64,000 nt of DNA from Alloascoidea africana (lineage: Eukaryota; Ascomycota; Alloascoideomycetes; Alloascoideales; Alloascoideaceae): contig JAKTTT010000008.1 of NCBI GenBank assembly GCA_030581615.1, forward strand, positions 124,001 through 188,000. Reading direction: 5' to 3'. Each line of letters starts with the position of its first letter. Position 1 is the first letter of the stretch. Positions 1-10,722 of this stretch are shown in pieces. The notes under the pieces were generated by a model. The model was not told the DNA's origin and made no database searches. It saw only the letters and a list, made by a program, of their open reading frames with translations. A program made the position numbers and the translations under genes.

Positions 1-203
1 ACAACACCAGCAGCGTCTGTTCCTGAAACTGATCCTCTTGCTCCCTTGTCCGACAATAGCATCTTCCAATCGGTTGGGTTTGCAGCTGATGCCATAACTT
101 TGATTAGGATCTCATCGTCCTCTGGACTTGGTGTGTCAACTGTTTTCACAACCAATGAATCGCCAACCAACACAGCAGCATTTTGAGTAGAAGGAACAGT
201 CAT
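1..203 (-). CDS. MDR-family oxidoreductase, zinc-type alcohol dehydrogenase-like (5' end only)
   Basis: Only the first 67 codons are in the window; the gene runs off the left edge. Translation from the ATG at 201-203 (complement) gives an open frame beginning MTVPSTQNAAVLV. It contains the N-terminal GroES-like fold signatures of quinone oxidoreductase or enoyl reductase proteins of the YNL134C/YCR102C group: EILIKV, then ANPTDWKM, then SGTDAAGV. These yeast proteins are probable NADPH-dependent reductases of aldehydes or quinones, usually soluble and stress-induced. The catalytic and cofactor parts cannot be seen, so the substrate is unknown. Family assignment is secure from the NPTDWK and GTDAAG motifs; the exact orthologue is not. 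Confidence 0.75.
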   Translation of the reverse strand, partial: MTVPSTQNAAVLVGDSLVVKTVDTPSPEDDEILIKVMASAANPTDWKMLLSDKGARGSVSGTDAAGV

Positions 204-2172
204 TGAAGGGCAATTGGAAATCTAGTGACAGGAAGAGCAAAGTGACCCTTTTTAAATAACACTGGGAAGATTTTTCTTGTTGTCCTGCGGTGTATTTCCA
301 AATATGGATTTCACAGAATTAACATGACACCAACCTTAGTAATAGGAAATTAGGAACCAACACATCCTGATGAAGAGCCGGGTGTACCAAATTCCGTACA
401 TTTCAAAGAATCGCTGATTGACTTGATATAGGTTTAGAGGAGTATTTGAAACAGAATATCATCAAAGACTTTATGCCTGTTCTGTGATCATCCTCCTACT
501 TTAAATCTGGCAAAGCGTATTATGAAAAAGAAGAGCTGCTGGTTTGGTTTCCCTTGCTTCGATCTCTGGCCAACAGCTCAGATGATCAATTTATTCTTAT
601 GATCATTAGTGATATGAGAAGCTGGAGACTTGCTTGGTACTATATACCATTGATTACAATAAAGTTGATGTTTTGTGTCTTGCCTATTCCATGGTAGTAA
701 GAATTTTGAAAACATAAATGACTGTAAGCTACGAGAAGTAGTCACATAAATCCTTTGTGCTCTTGTTTTTGATCACAAAGACCCAGTTGGCTCTATATGG
801 GAAGCTTTAGTAAAGCTGAATTCAAAGGGACATTTGATTCCAAAATTGAAAAGAAGCTAGAGCTTGATTAAAACGCTTGAAAGAATACATATCTCTAAAT
901 TCACTTGAAGAAGTGTAATAATCATGGCATCATTTCGGACCTATCACCAATTCTTTGATTCATGTCTTTAGAGAATTTTCAGTTGATTTGCATAAAAGTT
1001 TCGATAGTTTTGGAGTGATTTCAAAAATTGATCAAATATTGTTAAATGGAACAGATTCTCTAGTTTAGGATGTGTGCTGGGGTGAGAAAAGGATTAATTG
1101 TTTAATCATCTGGAGGCAATGTCCGTTGATCTTGATTTGCTCATTAAAATACAGTCAATCTCGCTAATCTGCCCAAGGTGAACGCTGAACGATGATTACA
1201 GAATGCCCGTAAATCAATCTTTCAACTTCTTCTACAAAGACACCAGTTCTCCAAATTTCGGCCGCTCATCGAATGAAAATGGCCAATATAGTTGTAACCC
1301 GTCAAACATAAGTAGGTCATCGGATAAATATCAATCCAACGCAATGCGTCAAAACTTTAGAACGGCTCCATCCTGCGTCTCAACTTAATCGCTATTACAT
1401 GAACTGTGTCAATTAGTAAGATAGTTTTGACAACCCCATTAGCAAAATCAAAATAGGCATTCGAGGAAACTTCCCAATAAGCCTTTCTCCGTTTTGGAAT
1501 AGCATATAATGCTTTACGGCTCGGAGTAACAGCTTCTTGTCTACTGTTCTTATCAACCCTTACAGAAAAATGGAAAGAGCAAGTGTTTTGGCATTACATA
1601 GTTAGATCGTTTCGACTTTACTTTGTGTTCGAGACTAAGGCCCCCAGTGTCATCTGAAATCATCCAATGAAGATAGACTTTTTATCCATTTTTCTTTTTA
1701 ATCTCCTGTGTAGCCTTTTCATCAAGTGAAATCTTGTCAATGACGACTGAGCGGACCTAATCCATGTGACACAAGCTTGAACAAACCAACACAAAAAAAT
1801 CATTAATAAATTAACGTCAAGACGAATTTATCGCTAATTTTCAGGAATATAAAGCTATCTAATGACCATCTGGCAAGTTCTTGAGTTGCGGTCTGTCTTG
1901 CCTCATATCCTACGGCCTTTTCTTTTTGTCGGGGTTAGGAGTCTATAACCTGGAGGTGCAAAAGTTTGATGTTCATCATACTTGAACAGATCAACAGTCG
2001 ATCATTCATTTTAACAGACTCAGTTAAAGCCATGTAATAACCTGAATATTAGATTAATTATTACTAAACTATTTTATTATTACCCAAATTTCCAGTTCTA
2101 TATCTTTTGTGCGATTAGAAATCTGCTCTAAATGTGTGTGGTCCCTTCGTTGAGGGGGAGCGCACCAACAAG
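204..2172. other. Gene-free stretch
   Basis: About 2 kb of AT-rich DNA between the left-edge oxidoreductase promoter and the 3' end of PPN2. The longest ATG-started frame is 61 codons (1203-1388, +); it resembles nothing I know and lacks coding bias. I see no tRNA, repeat or recognisable gene relic. Confidence 0.6.
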
Positions 2173-3366
2173 TCAAACATAGGTATGGCAAGGAACGCTT
2201 ATCAGGTCAGTTACATACTCCCTCTCCACTTTACCCTTTTTGCTAACAGAGTCCTTTACTTCGATTATAAAAGCCGTTAGTTCGTCACCATAAACACACC
2301 GACTATCAAGTCCCTTTGTGTAGGAGCGAATATTTAGGGCATGACCAGCATCGTGGCCGTAGAAAACAGTGATGGTTTCGTTCTCTTCTGGATCCGAAGC
2401 ACGATGTTTTTGGACGGCGTTCCACTTACGATACCATGGAATCGAATCAGGCTCGCTTGTCTCTGAAGGAAGTGTAAAGTTTGGCGCCAAAAAGGTTCTC
2501 ATTGTCATGGCGTCGTGAGGATTTTGTAATGAAAGCATATTCATTGTTGGATATTTGTAGTGTAATCCGGCATGAACGGCAACTCCATACTTTTGAGGCT
2601 TTGTAGATATTAGTCCCAAGGACAAGATCGCTGGGCATGAGCCCAGAAACCGAATGTGTTCTGGTTGCAAATGACGAGCGATAACAGCCTCTTCTCCAGG
2701 GGCTGACCCCGGATTGGATCCAAATTTGCCGCTCATGTCAACTGGCAAAGTTTCTGTGGCCTTTGGGGTATCCACCTCTTTGTCAAAGAGATATTGCGGG
2801 TCAGGCAGTCTGTGAAAGAAGGCATAGCTCCAGAACAACTCGTCCTCGTGGTTCCCCCGGACACAACTGATGGAATTGGATGAGTTCCTTATTTGCACCA
2901 GCTGATCGAGCAGCTCTATTGAGTACGGGCCCTTTGTGACGAAATCTCCAAGCAAAATGATGTGGTCTGTGTGCTCATCAAAGTGCACAGCTTCAAGGAG
3001 TGCATTGAACTCTGGCTTGGAGCCGTGAACATCACCAATTAGTACCAGCCTTTTGGCATATGGCTCCCGGCCATACAGCTCGTCTATTTCGGCGGAAGAC
3101 AGGCCTTCGAGAGCCCCCAGAGGCGGGAACGAGACGGACAGGTTCGCCAGGGTCACCAGAGGCGGGATGGTGGCCGCGCTGGGCGTCAGCGAGGGCAGGT
3201 AGACGACCAGCAGGTAGGCCAAGGGCACGAAGACCAGCGCCAGGACGGCCGCCTTGGCCCAGCTCCTGGCCCAGCTCCAGCTCCTGGCAGCTTCTGGCGG
3301 CCCAGCGGACCGTGGTGGGTCCAGCAGCGGCAGTCGTTGGCGGTCTTGTTCGCGGAGGGCAGCCAT
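2173..3366 (-). CDS. PPN2: Vacuolar endopolyphosphatase Ppn2-like metallophosphoesterase
   Basis: A 397-residue protein with a membrane segment at about residues 40-61, followed by a calcineurin-like phosphoesterase domain. Metal-binding motifs are visible in order: GDVHG (111-115), GDFVTKGP (140-147), GNHED (171-175), a VHAGL histidine and a late YGHDAGHA motif. S. cerevisiae Ppn2 (YNL217W) is a zinc-dependent vacuolar endopolyphosphatase that cuts long polyphosphate chains; the single N-terminal anchor fits delivery to the vacuole lumen. The ATG at 3366 is about 50 nt below a TATATATT box. The first 100 codons are strikingly GC-rich compared with the rest and hold an imperfect tandem repeat around 3255-3290. 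MGS1 lies upstream on the same strand with YPD1 between them, divergent from PPN2. Confidence 0.88.
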   Translation of the reverse strand: MAALREQDRQRLPLLDPPRSAGPPEAARSWSWARSWAKAAVLALVFVPLAYLLVVYLPSLTPSAATIPPLVTLANLSVSFPPLGALEGLSSAEIDELYGREPYAKRLVLIGDVHGSKPEFNALLEAVHFDEHTDHIILLGDFVTKGPYSIELLDQLVQIRNSSNSISCVRGNHEDELFWSYAFFHRLPDPQYLFDKEVDTPKATETLPVDMSGKFGSNPGSAPGEEAVIARHLQPEHIRFLGSCPAILSLGLISTKPQKYGVAVHAGLHYKYPTMNMLSLQNPHDAMTMRTFLAPNFTLPSETSEPDSIPWYRKWNAVQKHRASDPEENETITVFYGHDAGHALNIRSYTKGLDSRCVYGDELTAFIIEVKDSVSKKGKVEREYVTDLISVPCHTYV

Positions 3367-3633
3367 GCTGAGTGTCTTATCTCCCGCGAAGGTCGCCCAC
3401 TCCGTGAAGCCTAATATATAGGGCTGGGTTCTAGACTGGGCGGATGGCGTGACGTAAGCGGTGGCCGTTTTTAAGGTGTGGGCCTGTCCGAGCAGAAGGA
3501 GACCGCCAGGACCATTGATTGTGGTTTATGGCCTATAATGTCCTCCCCTTCTCTTCCTCTTCCTCTTCTCTTCTCTTCTCTTCGCTGCCCCTTCCCCAAT
3601 CCCCAGTCCCCACGCAGATACTCCTGAGCCAAG
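3367..3633. promoter_or_regulatory. Divergent PPN2/YPD1 promoter
   Basis: This 267-bp spacer serves both genes. On the PPN2 side a TATATATT box reads on the minus strand at 3413-3420. A TGACGTAA element at 3450-3457 matches the ATF/CREB-type sites bound in yeasts by bZIP factors such as Sko1. On the YPD1 side a long pyrimidine tract of TCTTC repeats (about 3545-3595) runs up to the start codon, typical of yeast leaders. The sites are seen in sequence; their use is inferred. Confidence 0.55.
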
Positions 3634-4062
3634 ATGGCATCCGATCCAAACAGACCTGATCTGGTCAAGTGGTCTGTCTTCGAGGAAATCCTCGCCATGG
3701 ACGAGGACGAAGAGGACTCCTTCTGCTCAAACCTGTTTCTCAACTTTTGCGACCAGGCCGAATCAACTTTCAAAGAGCTCGACAAGGCCCTGGAGGCAAA
3801 AGACCTTTTGTCGCTTTCCAACAAGGGCCACTACTTGAAAGGGTCGGCCGCCTCTCTAGGCCTCATAAAGGTTCAGGCCCTGTGCGAACAGATCCAGAAC
3901 CTTGGCAACCGGATCAGTCCTGACATACCTGATCCTTCAACCGTCCCAGATAGCACCTTTTTGGAGAAGATCGCTTCTGTATTGCCTACCCTACGGAAGG
4001 ATTTCAAAGACACACGAGACTTTTTATCCAAAGTCCTGGGCATCGAGAACAGATTCAACTAA
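3634..4062 (+). CDS. YPD1: Histidine-containing phosphotransfer protein Ypd1
   Basis: A 142-residue HPt protein. It accepts phosphate from a hybrid sensor kinase (Sln1 in S. cerevisiae) and passes it to the response regulators Ssk1 and Skn7, setting the activity of the HOG osmotic-stress MAP kinase pathway. The HPt signature HYLKGSAASLGL gives His66 as the phospho-accepting residue, with the conserved lysine and glycine after it. The length is close to the 167-residue S. cerevisiae protein, with a shorter loop near the C terminus. The start ATG follows a pyrimidine-rich leader. It is transcribed divergently from PPN2 and converges on MGS1. No intron is needed. Confidence 0.95.
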   Translation: MASDPNRPDLVKWSVFEEILAMDEDEEDSFCSNLFLNFCDQAESTFKELDKALEAKDLLSLSNKGHYLKGSAASLGLIKVQALCEQIQNLGNRISPDIPDPSTVPDSTFLEKIASVLPTLRKDFKDTRDFLSKVLGIENRFN

Positions 4063-5097
4063 TGCCCACAAAATGCACACTCACCATACGCGAACGCTTT
4101 TTCTCTTTCTTTTTTTCGCTCCTTGCATTTTCCTCCCCCCCCATTTCTTGCTCACACCTCAAAACCTGAAATCTTGTGAGTAGAGAAAGCAAAACCTTCA
4201 ATTATACTCCGTCACCCTAGTTTTTAATGCTGGTTATTCCCACCCCCCACCATAGTGTACAATATTCTTACTTCTTGTCGCCTGCAACCCCATCCAGGCT
4301 TGAACCTAGTTATAAATGGCCGGTTTTTGTTCAAAGCACAAAGAGAGCTATTTCTTACACGGAGGACCCTTTTTGTCTCTTTATTTGTCTTCCCCCGGAG
4401 TAGCTCGATTGGCTTTGGATGAATACCCATTTTTTTTCTTATATTTTACTCCCAAATGCACGAGAATAATTAGGACTAGTTCTAGCGTTTTTTTAACAAG
4501 AGACTTGACAGAAGGACCGGAAATTGTTACCAAGTGATCAAGAATGACGAAACTGTTTCATTGTGTAGATTTTTTCGTAACACGCTTTACATGAACAACT
4601 AGCTTCCTTTTTTTATCGTCTCAATCATCTTCCGCGAATTGAGCTAACAGAGTCACAAGGATCATGTAGCTCCTATAGCATCAATTCGGGGAAGCCCACT
4701 ATAATCTGTCGGTGATTGCAAAGGTTAATTCTTAGTTTAGGCTATCGCTCCAAAAAGACCAATAAGCCTAGGCATTGGATCAAGAGCAACGAGATACTAT
4801 TACATTTCCATATTACAGAACCACATAACAGCAAGCGCCAAATGAAGTTGGTTTAGCTTATTTGATGCTCGTGTCACTTGTCAACATGAGAATGTGGGTA
4901 CGTTTAAAAGATTGCGGAAACGTAATCTCTTTTATTTGGTGAAAAAAAACCACACCAGATTTTTGAAAGCTCATTCTTATTTTCCGGATAGAAATTGTTT
5001 TCTCGTTCGCAAGAGTGAGCTGGTATTGAACTGTATGATTCACCAACACATTTCGCAAAGTTATAGCATAAACATTTTGGAATCATGTTGATATTGC
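4063..5097. other. Convergent intergenic spacer YPD1-MGS1
   Basis: One kilobase between two gene 3' ends. It is AT-rich with several T-runs. The short frames on either strand look like chance. Nothing else recognised. Confidence 0.6.
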
Positions 5098-8000
5098 TCA
5101 ATCATACAATTCCTGGAGATCATCTTCATTGTTCTGCTGCTCTTTTTCATTTGAGATATCTGCGTTAGCAACCATTAATTTTTCAGCTTCCGCCTCTTCT
5201 AACTCCAAATCTCGCAGTTCCTGTGTTGATACATCATTGATACTATCCAACTTTAGGCGACGTTTTGGTCCCATGTTTTTCTTCATTTGTTGGGATTGCT
5301 GCTGCGATGAAGATGTCAAAAGCTCCGATTCACGAATAACGGGTTCTAAACCATCACTGAAAAAAGAAATGCTTTCTTCAAATTGAGAACTAAAATCAGA
5401 AGAGATGTTCTCAATCATACTGGACCCGTTTTGTTTCTTCACTCCAAAAGTTCCCATTAAAGGAAGCTTCTCATTATCCTTCTCACAACGTTGTTGTAGA
5501 CGATTGGCATGCAGTTGTTGTCTTGCCGTGATGATCCCACCCCCATTTTTCTCCACACTTTTGTTAACTTCACCTCGAACTTTTGGTTCAATGCGATTTG
5601 GTGAAGTCGGATTACCTTCATGTCCTTCACCGTTATCATAATTTGGCGCTTGGTCGCGATCAGCTTTTGTCTCAGATGGCCGCGTCGTCACTTTGTTACT
5701 ACTATTGCCTTGTCTTGTACTAGTTTTCCCCATGCCGGAAAACTCTATATCTGGCTGTCCTCCAAGCCTTATTCTTTCATACTCCCGTTTACACAGGTAT
5801 TGCCTATGTTGCAAATCTGACAGATCTGGATCTTTATCACCGCCTATATCGCTCTCCAGAAACCTTACATTTCCAAGCTGTGGTGGAAGATACTGCAAAA
5901 TCCACTTGTTAGACAGCTCATAAACAGAGTAATTTAAAACAACATACCTCTTGTTTCACAATTCCTTCCCGGTAATCTGGATTGTATTTGTACTGCTTTC
6001 CATAGTCCAGCTCTTTCATCAGTTTAGTCGGTGCATTCCGCAAGTGACTAACCAAACACAAGCTTATTAGTTAAGGATCTCCAACAACTAGCCAAGAAGA
6101 GTCAATGGTACATACAGTGGAATAGCAGCAGATGCTACGTGTGGTTCTTTCTTGATTTTGTCCTTTACCTTGTTATAGGCTCGATAAACAAGAACGCTCT
6201 TCTTGGCCCTTGCCAATTTCACACAGCAGTGTGCCAGAATCACATCGCATTCGGGCATTCCTATCATCTGAACGCTCTGGTAAGTCGCAACCGCAAACGG
6301 CAAGCACGACTCATCTGCAATTCCAACGTCCTCGCTTGCAATTCTTATCATCCGGCGGGCAACATAGAGAGGAGATTCGCCTCCTTCGAGCATTCTCCCA
6401 AGATAATACAGCGCAGAATCTGCATTAGAACCACGAATAGATTTATGGAACGCTGAAATGGTGTCGTAATGGGCATCGCCAACCCGGTCGTAAATTAAAT
6501 GAGTCCTCCGAAATATCTGTTTAACATCTTCGACCTCCACGTTGATTACCATTGTGTCTGAGTTGTTTGACACATCGCTATTGTTGTTGAAATGGGAATC
6601 ACAAATTTCCAGTAGATTTAACCCACTCCTAGAATCCCCATCGCTTATATCTGCAACGTACTCAACACACTTGGAGGAAAAACTTAGCTTTGACTGGGTT
6701 GAGTTGCTCCTTCTTTCATTGATCTCGTGTATGCCTTTTTGTAGAATAGTCGAAAGTTCTTTGATCGTCAGTTTGTTCAACACAAATACTCGACACCGAG
6801 ATATTAGCGCATTGTTCAGTTGAAATGAGGGATTTCTATCAAAAAAAAACAAATGTTAATTTTGAAGCAAAAAATCCTTCTGATTCATTCACCTACTCAG
6901 TAGTTGCCCCAATTCTAATTAAAAGTTAGTATCAGTTCTAGCTTTTTGTCATTTCAAAATCACATTACATACAGAGTGATATCTCCACGCTCGACATATG
7001 GCAAAAAAATATCTTGTTGCGCCTTGTTGAATCGGTGTATCTCATCGCAGAACAGAATTGTTCTTCTCCCAGTTAGCATCAATGTTCTTGATGCTTCCTC
7101 GAATACTTTGCGACATTCTGCTACACCTGAACGTGTTGCAGACAGTTCGATGAATCGTGATTTTGTAGCATTTGATATAATCTGGGCATGATGAGGCTTA
7201 GCAGCTTGATACATTCATGTCGTTTTTTTTTCATTATACATACTCTTGCTATAGTTGTTTTCCCAACCTGTGTAAAAGTTAGTAAAGTGGATAGTTTTCA
7301 CAAACTTCTTTCTAAACTTACACCTGGAGGACCCCATAGTATTAACGATGGAATTTGATCACCTGCAGAGGGTAAAACTTGGTTAATAAACCAATTCAAT
7401 GTTTATTGCATATTCACCGACCGTCATACGTTTGATGAAACCAGAGAGTATCCCTCTGGGGCCAACCAAATGGCCTTGGCCAATGTACTCAGCTAAACAC
7501 TGTGGCCGCAGTTTCTCCGCAAGAGGGATATTAGTGCTGATACCGCTCCTATTGGAAGTAGCATTTCCTTCGGGTTGACTTTTAGTCGCTGTAGTTCGAT
7601 GTTTCTTCAGCAATTCACTTCTCAACGCAAAAGAGTCAAAGTTAATAAAAAAAAAAGAAAGGATAAAGAGTTAAATATTAATTCACCTTTCCTTTGGATC
7701 ATATGAGCTCTTCCTCTTCTCAATGCTTTGTGGTGAAGCTTTTGATCCTCCTTTTCCAGCAAACAGATCTTTTACACTTTGTCTGGGTTGTTTCTCTGAT
7801 CCCAAGCCCGCAGTGTCTGGTGAAAATAACGCTCTTCTTAAAGGTAGAGGCTTCTTATCTGTCATTATCGGTTGTGTCAAAGGAAAATCGTTTCCGATAA
7901 CATGTTCGCTTTGTGACCTGCTGGTATGCTCCCCTGGCTGTGTTGAAAATGATAGCTGTCTTGCTGCTTTTGAACTGCTGCTCGGTTTCTTCCCAAAGGG

Positions 8001-8297
8001 AAGATTTGTTGTTGACTCAAGTTGTGCACCTTTCGATGGAGTTATGCGGACTATTGAAAGATCATCGCCCATAGATATGTCTTCTTCGTTCTGAATATGA
8101 ATATCCGTAGGAGTCATGTTTTTTGTTCGATGATCACTGTCACTGTCGTGTGAAGCCGCTGTTTCAGTATCCAGATCAGCCCCTGATTCACCACTCACTT
8201 TGTCACATTTTCTGTCCAGATGTTTGTTAATGTCCTTGAAAGGAATCATTCCCTCACAAACAGGACATTGGACTAATTTGGAATTCCCATCTGGCAT
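5098..8297 (-). CDS. MGS1: DNA-damage-tolerance AAA ATPase Mgs1/WRNIP1, nine exons
   Basis: RarA/WRNIP1-type clamp-loader-like ATPase acting at stalled forks and on ubiquitinated PCNA. I assemble nine exons on the complement: 8297-7687, 7620-7418, 7362-7322, 7267-7244, 7181-6973, 6914-6897, 6835-6116, 6047-5948, 5892-5098. The sum is 2721 nt, in frame, 906 residues. All introns have GT..AG ends and most have a CTAAC- or TTAAC-like branch site. The UBZ4 finger (Cys11, Cys14, His26, Cys31) opens the protein. Walker A GPPGVGKTT (about 282-290) is split by intron 3; Walker B reads FCDEIH; the sensor stretch reads IGATTENPSF. The conserved [11 protein letters not shown] block precedes YLPPQL. A tail of about 250 acidic, Gln/Ser-rich residues follows, absent from the 587-residue S. 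cerevisiae protein. Exons of 24 and 18 nt are exceptional for a yeast. Confidence 0.9.
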
Positions 8298-8555
8298 TCT
8301 ATTTACAACAAACTGAACGATATTAGAATGTGTCGCGTCCTATGGTGACTGCGCGTAGTTTTCGCGAAATTGATTCGCGATGGAAGGGTGTATGGTTTTT
8401 ATCTCATGTTGCAGACTTGTCAGCAAATTCCACAGTTTTAGCACAATACATCTTCTTCAAGTTTATACATAATATAGGCAGTTTTATCTTTCTTGGTTTC
8501 AAGTTGTAGCAAAAGTAAATTTTCAATTTAAAATCAAAAAAAATAAAAAATGAAA

Positions 8556-8634
8556 GGTCGTGCCCGGGATCGAACCGGGATTGTCAGAAACTTTTCCTCA
8601 AAATCTGAAGTGATAGCCATTACACTACACAACC
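8556..8634 (-). tRNA. tRNA-Gln (TTG) with an 8-nt intron
   Basis: The complement folds as a cloverleaf. The acceptor GGTTGTG pairs with CACGACC. The D arm GTGT...TCAC is almost that of S. cerevisiae tRNA-Gln. The anticodon stem is TCAGA/TCTGA and the T arm CCCGG-TTCGATC-CCGGG. The anticodon loop TTTTGA..T carries TTG. Eight extra bases (8590-8597 on the + strand) sit exactly one base after the anticodon, between positions 37 and 38, the canonical place for nuclear tRNA introns. A T-run below the gene on the minus strand would end Pol III transcription. S. cerevisiae tRNA-Gln genes lack introns. Confidence 0.93.
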
Positions 8635-10718
8635 GAATTTTTGGTTAAAATTTTTTGTAGCTTAATTCATCAGAAGTATACTATCCACCTTTTGGGTATG
8701 CTTTTTGATTATTGTTTTGGCTGGTTATGTTAGAAATCGGATGATATCCGCTCCAGATAAGCGCATACTATGGCTATAAAAGAAGTTAGATTCCTATTTT
8801 ATCGCATTTCAGCATCTATGTATGTGAATTAATGGTTCCTAGCTTCTTCATAACAGGTTACTGCCTCTTGATAAAGCCTCGTTAGTTTATATTGCTAAGC
8901 ATATATCCTGGTCCAAACAATCAGACACTTATCACATAGTTCTTTGAACTTTTCTATAATGAAACCTTGAATTGTACCTTTGGACTTCATTCTCCTGGTG
9001 ATTGCTCAAGATAGTTCTTTCACATTTAGCGATTGACCATCATTCCAAGAGGAACAATTACAAAAGGGAGCTATATTATTCAAACATAAAAGCTTTTCTA
9101 GTAGTATTGCGGTCTTGGATACGTCTAGTGACTTTACCTATTCCGATCCTTGACAATTCTTAGGAAAAATATGAATCTTACTGCCAAACGATGTAGTACA
9201 TTGAGAGGAACAAAATCATTCCAGGTTTGAGTCAAGCCTGTAGAAGATTTATGTTATGAATCAACTGCAGCTTTATGTATACTAGGAAGGCTCTTTTAGC
9301 AACTGTGATATTGTTTTGACTTCAAGACAGAATCTAGGTTGTATTCCTAGATAATTAGATTCAAAGAGAGTCCTGATTGAGCTTGGAAACATTTTTTTGT
9401 TTTATATTCATAGGGCGACAGCAACTAACACTGAGCACTATTTTTGTACTCGAGTTAAAGTAGCCTTGAGAGAGTAGGCTGATTAGAAGCTAGCGGATTC
9501 CAGGTTTCTTAAGTAGTTGCTAGATCGTAGCAATCATATAACAACAACTCAGAACTATCAATTTCCTTGGTTAAACCAATCACAAAAACAGGAATTGAAG
9601 GCTTCATTTGTTAATTGTTGCTCTAGGACAATTTCGACTCTCGAGGCCCGCGAAGTGTTCTTTGAGAGACTGATCCAATAGAGAAGATTACGAAAATTTG
9701 AGGAGTATCATCGAAAAGTAATTGAGATAAAAGATCCTAATACAGAACAGTATTCCAAAGCTGTCACTAAAACTCTTGTGCAGTACCACAATGAGGTTGA
9801 GTCTTCAGTCCTCCTATATAGTCGCTCCTTATCGTTTGCACTTCTTCATAGGTCAGCATGTAGTCTTATCTCAAAAACTCATCCAGAACATAAATCAAAC
9901 AGTCAACCTATTGGCATGTATTCTCTTTGAAACTTATCTAGTTTTTTTGATCTGTAAGTGTTTCAAACATCAAACTTCAGAATAACTCGTCTTTCTAGAA
10001 TGATGGAAAACAAGAGCTCATAAGTGAGATTCAGAAAAAGATAGATAGAGCAAATGTGTTCATCTAATTATAGAATATCAAGAGAAGGCTATGCTAGGAG
10101 ACAGGGGCTTCAAAGAAACGAAGCCAAGAAAGAGCACAGTTGTTGTACCAATAAATGGAAGATCAAAAATTAAAAGGCTGAAATTATTCGTGAAATTGGT
10201 CTTGGCTTTCAAAATCAGAGTCTTTTTGATACTCCATCAGCAAACAGGTCTTTGAGATACTCTTAAGTAAAGCTTATGAAAGTATAAACCTGAACTAGTT
10301 TTCAAGGTTCAAATCTTGGACTACTACAGATAAGATAATCACAAGATTGTAATATCTGAACAATGAGATTGAGAACCTCGGTGTTCAAGAATTGATAATT
10401 CAATTCGAAAAGTAATGGCCAGATAATATAGGTCTAGAGGTCGATGCCTCACGGCTTGGATCGTGGAGACCGGACGTTATTGATCTGACAGGGAAGGATT
10501 CAGGCACAAACCACAACCCTTGTAAACAAGTTCACGAATGCTTATAATAGTCCAATCCAATGCGTGGAGCAGACCAACATTGCAAACACGGTTTCGTAAT
10601 ATGGAAGGTGATGAAACACACACACAGCACTGCCTCTGGTGTCTAAAAACCCAACTGCCACCCTACCTCAGAGCGAACACCATATAAATAAGCTGGGGTA
10701 TCAACAGCCTATGTGTCA
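8635..10718. other. Gene-free stretch upstream of the amino acid permease
   Basis: Two kilobases of AT-rich sequence between tRNA-Gln and the permease. No frame longer than 69 codons and none that resembles a protein. A TATAAATA box is at 10683-10690, close to the permease start. Nothing else recognised. Confidence 0.6.
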
Positions 10719-10722
10719 ATGA
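10683..10722 (+). promoter_or_regulatory. TATA box and start-overlapping mini-uORF of the permease
   Basis: TATAAATA at 10683-10690 is followed at 10711 by an ATG that opens a three-codon frame (ATG TGT CAA TGA). Its stop overlaps the permease ATG at 10719 as ATGA. With the box only 28 nt above the start, most transcripts would begin inside the coding region, so another start element is probably used. Confidence 0.4.

Noticed and set aside
4275-4305. GGTTCAAGCC on the minus strand resembling a tRNA T arm
   Set aside because: The loop would have six bases and no other arm of a cloverleaf is present.
10280-10310. GGTTCAAATCT resembling a tRNA B box
   Set aside because: No matching acceptor stem, D arm or A box can be found upstream; the fold fails.
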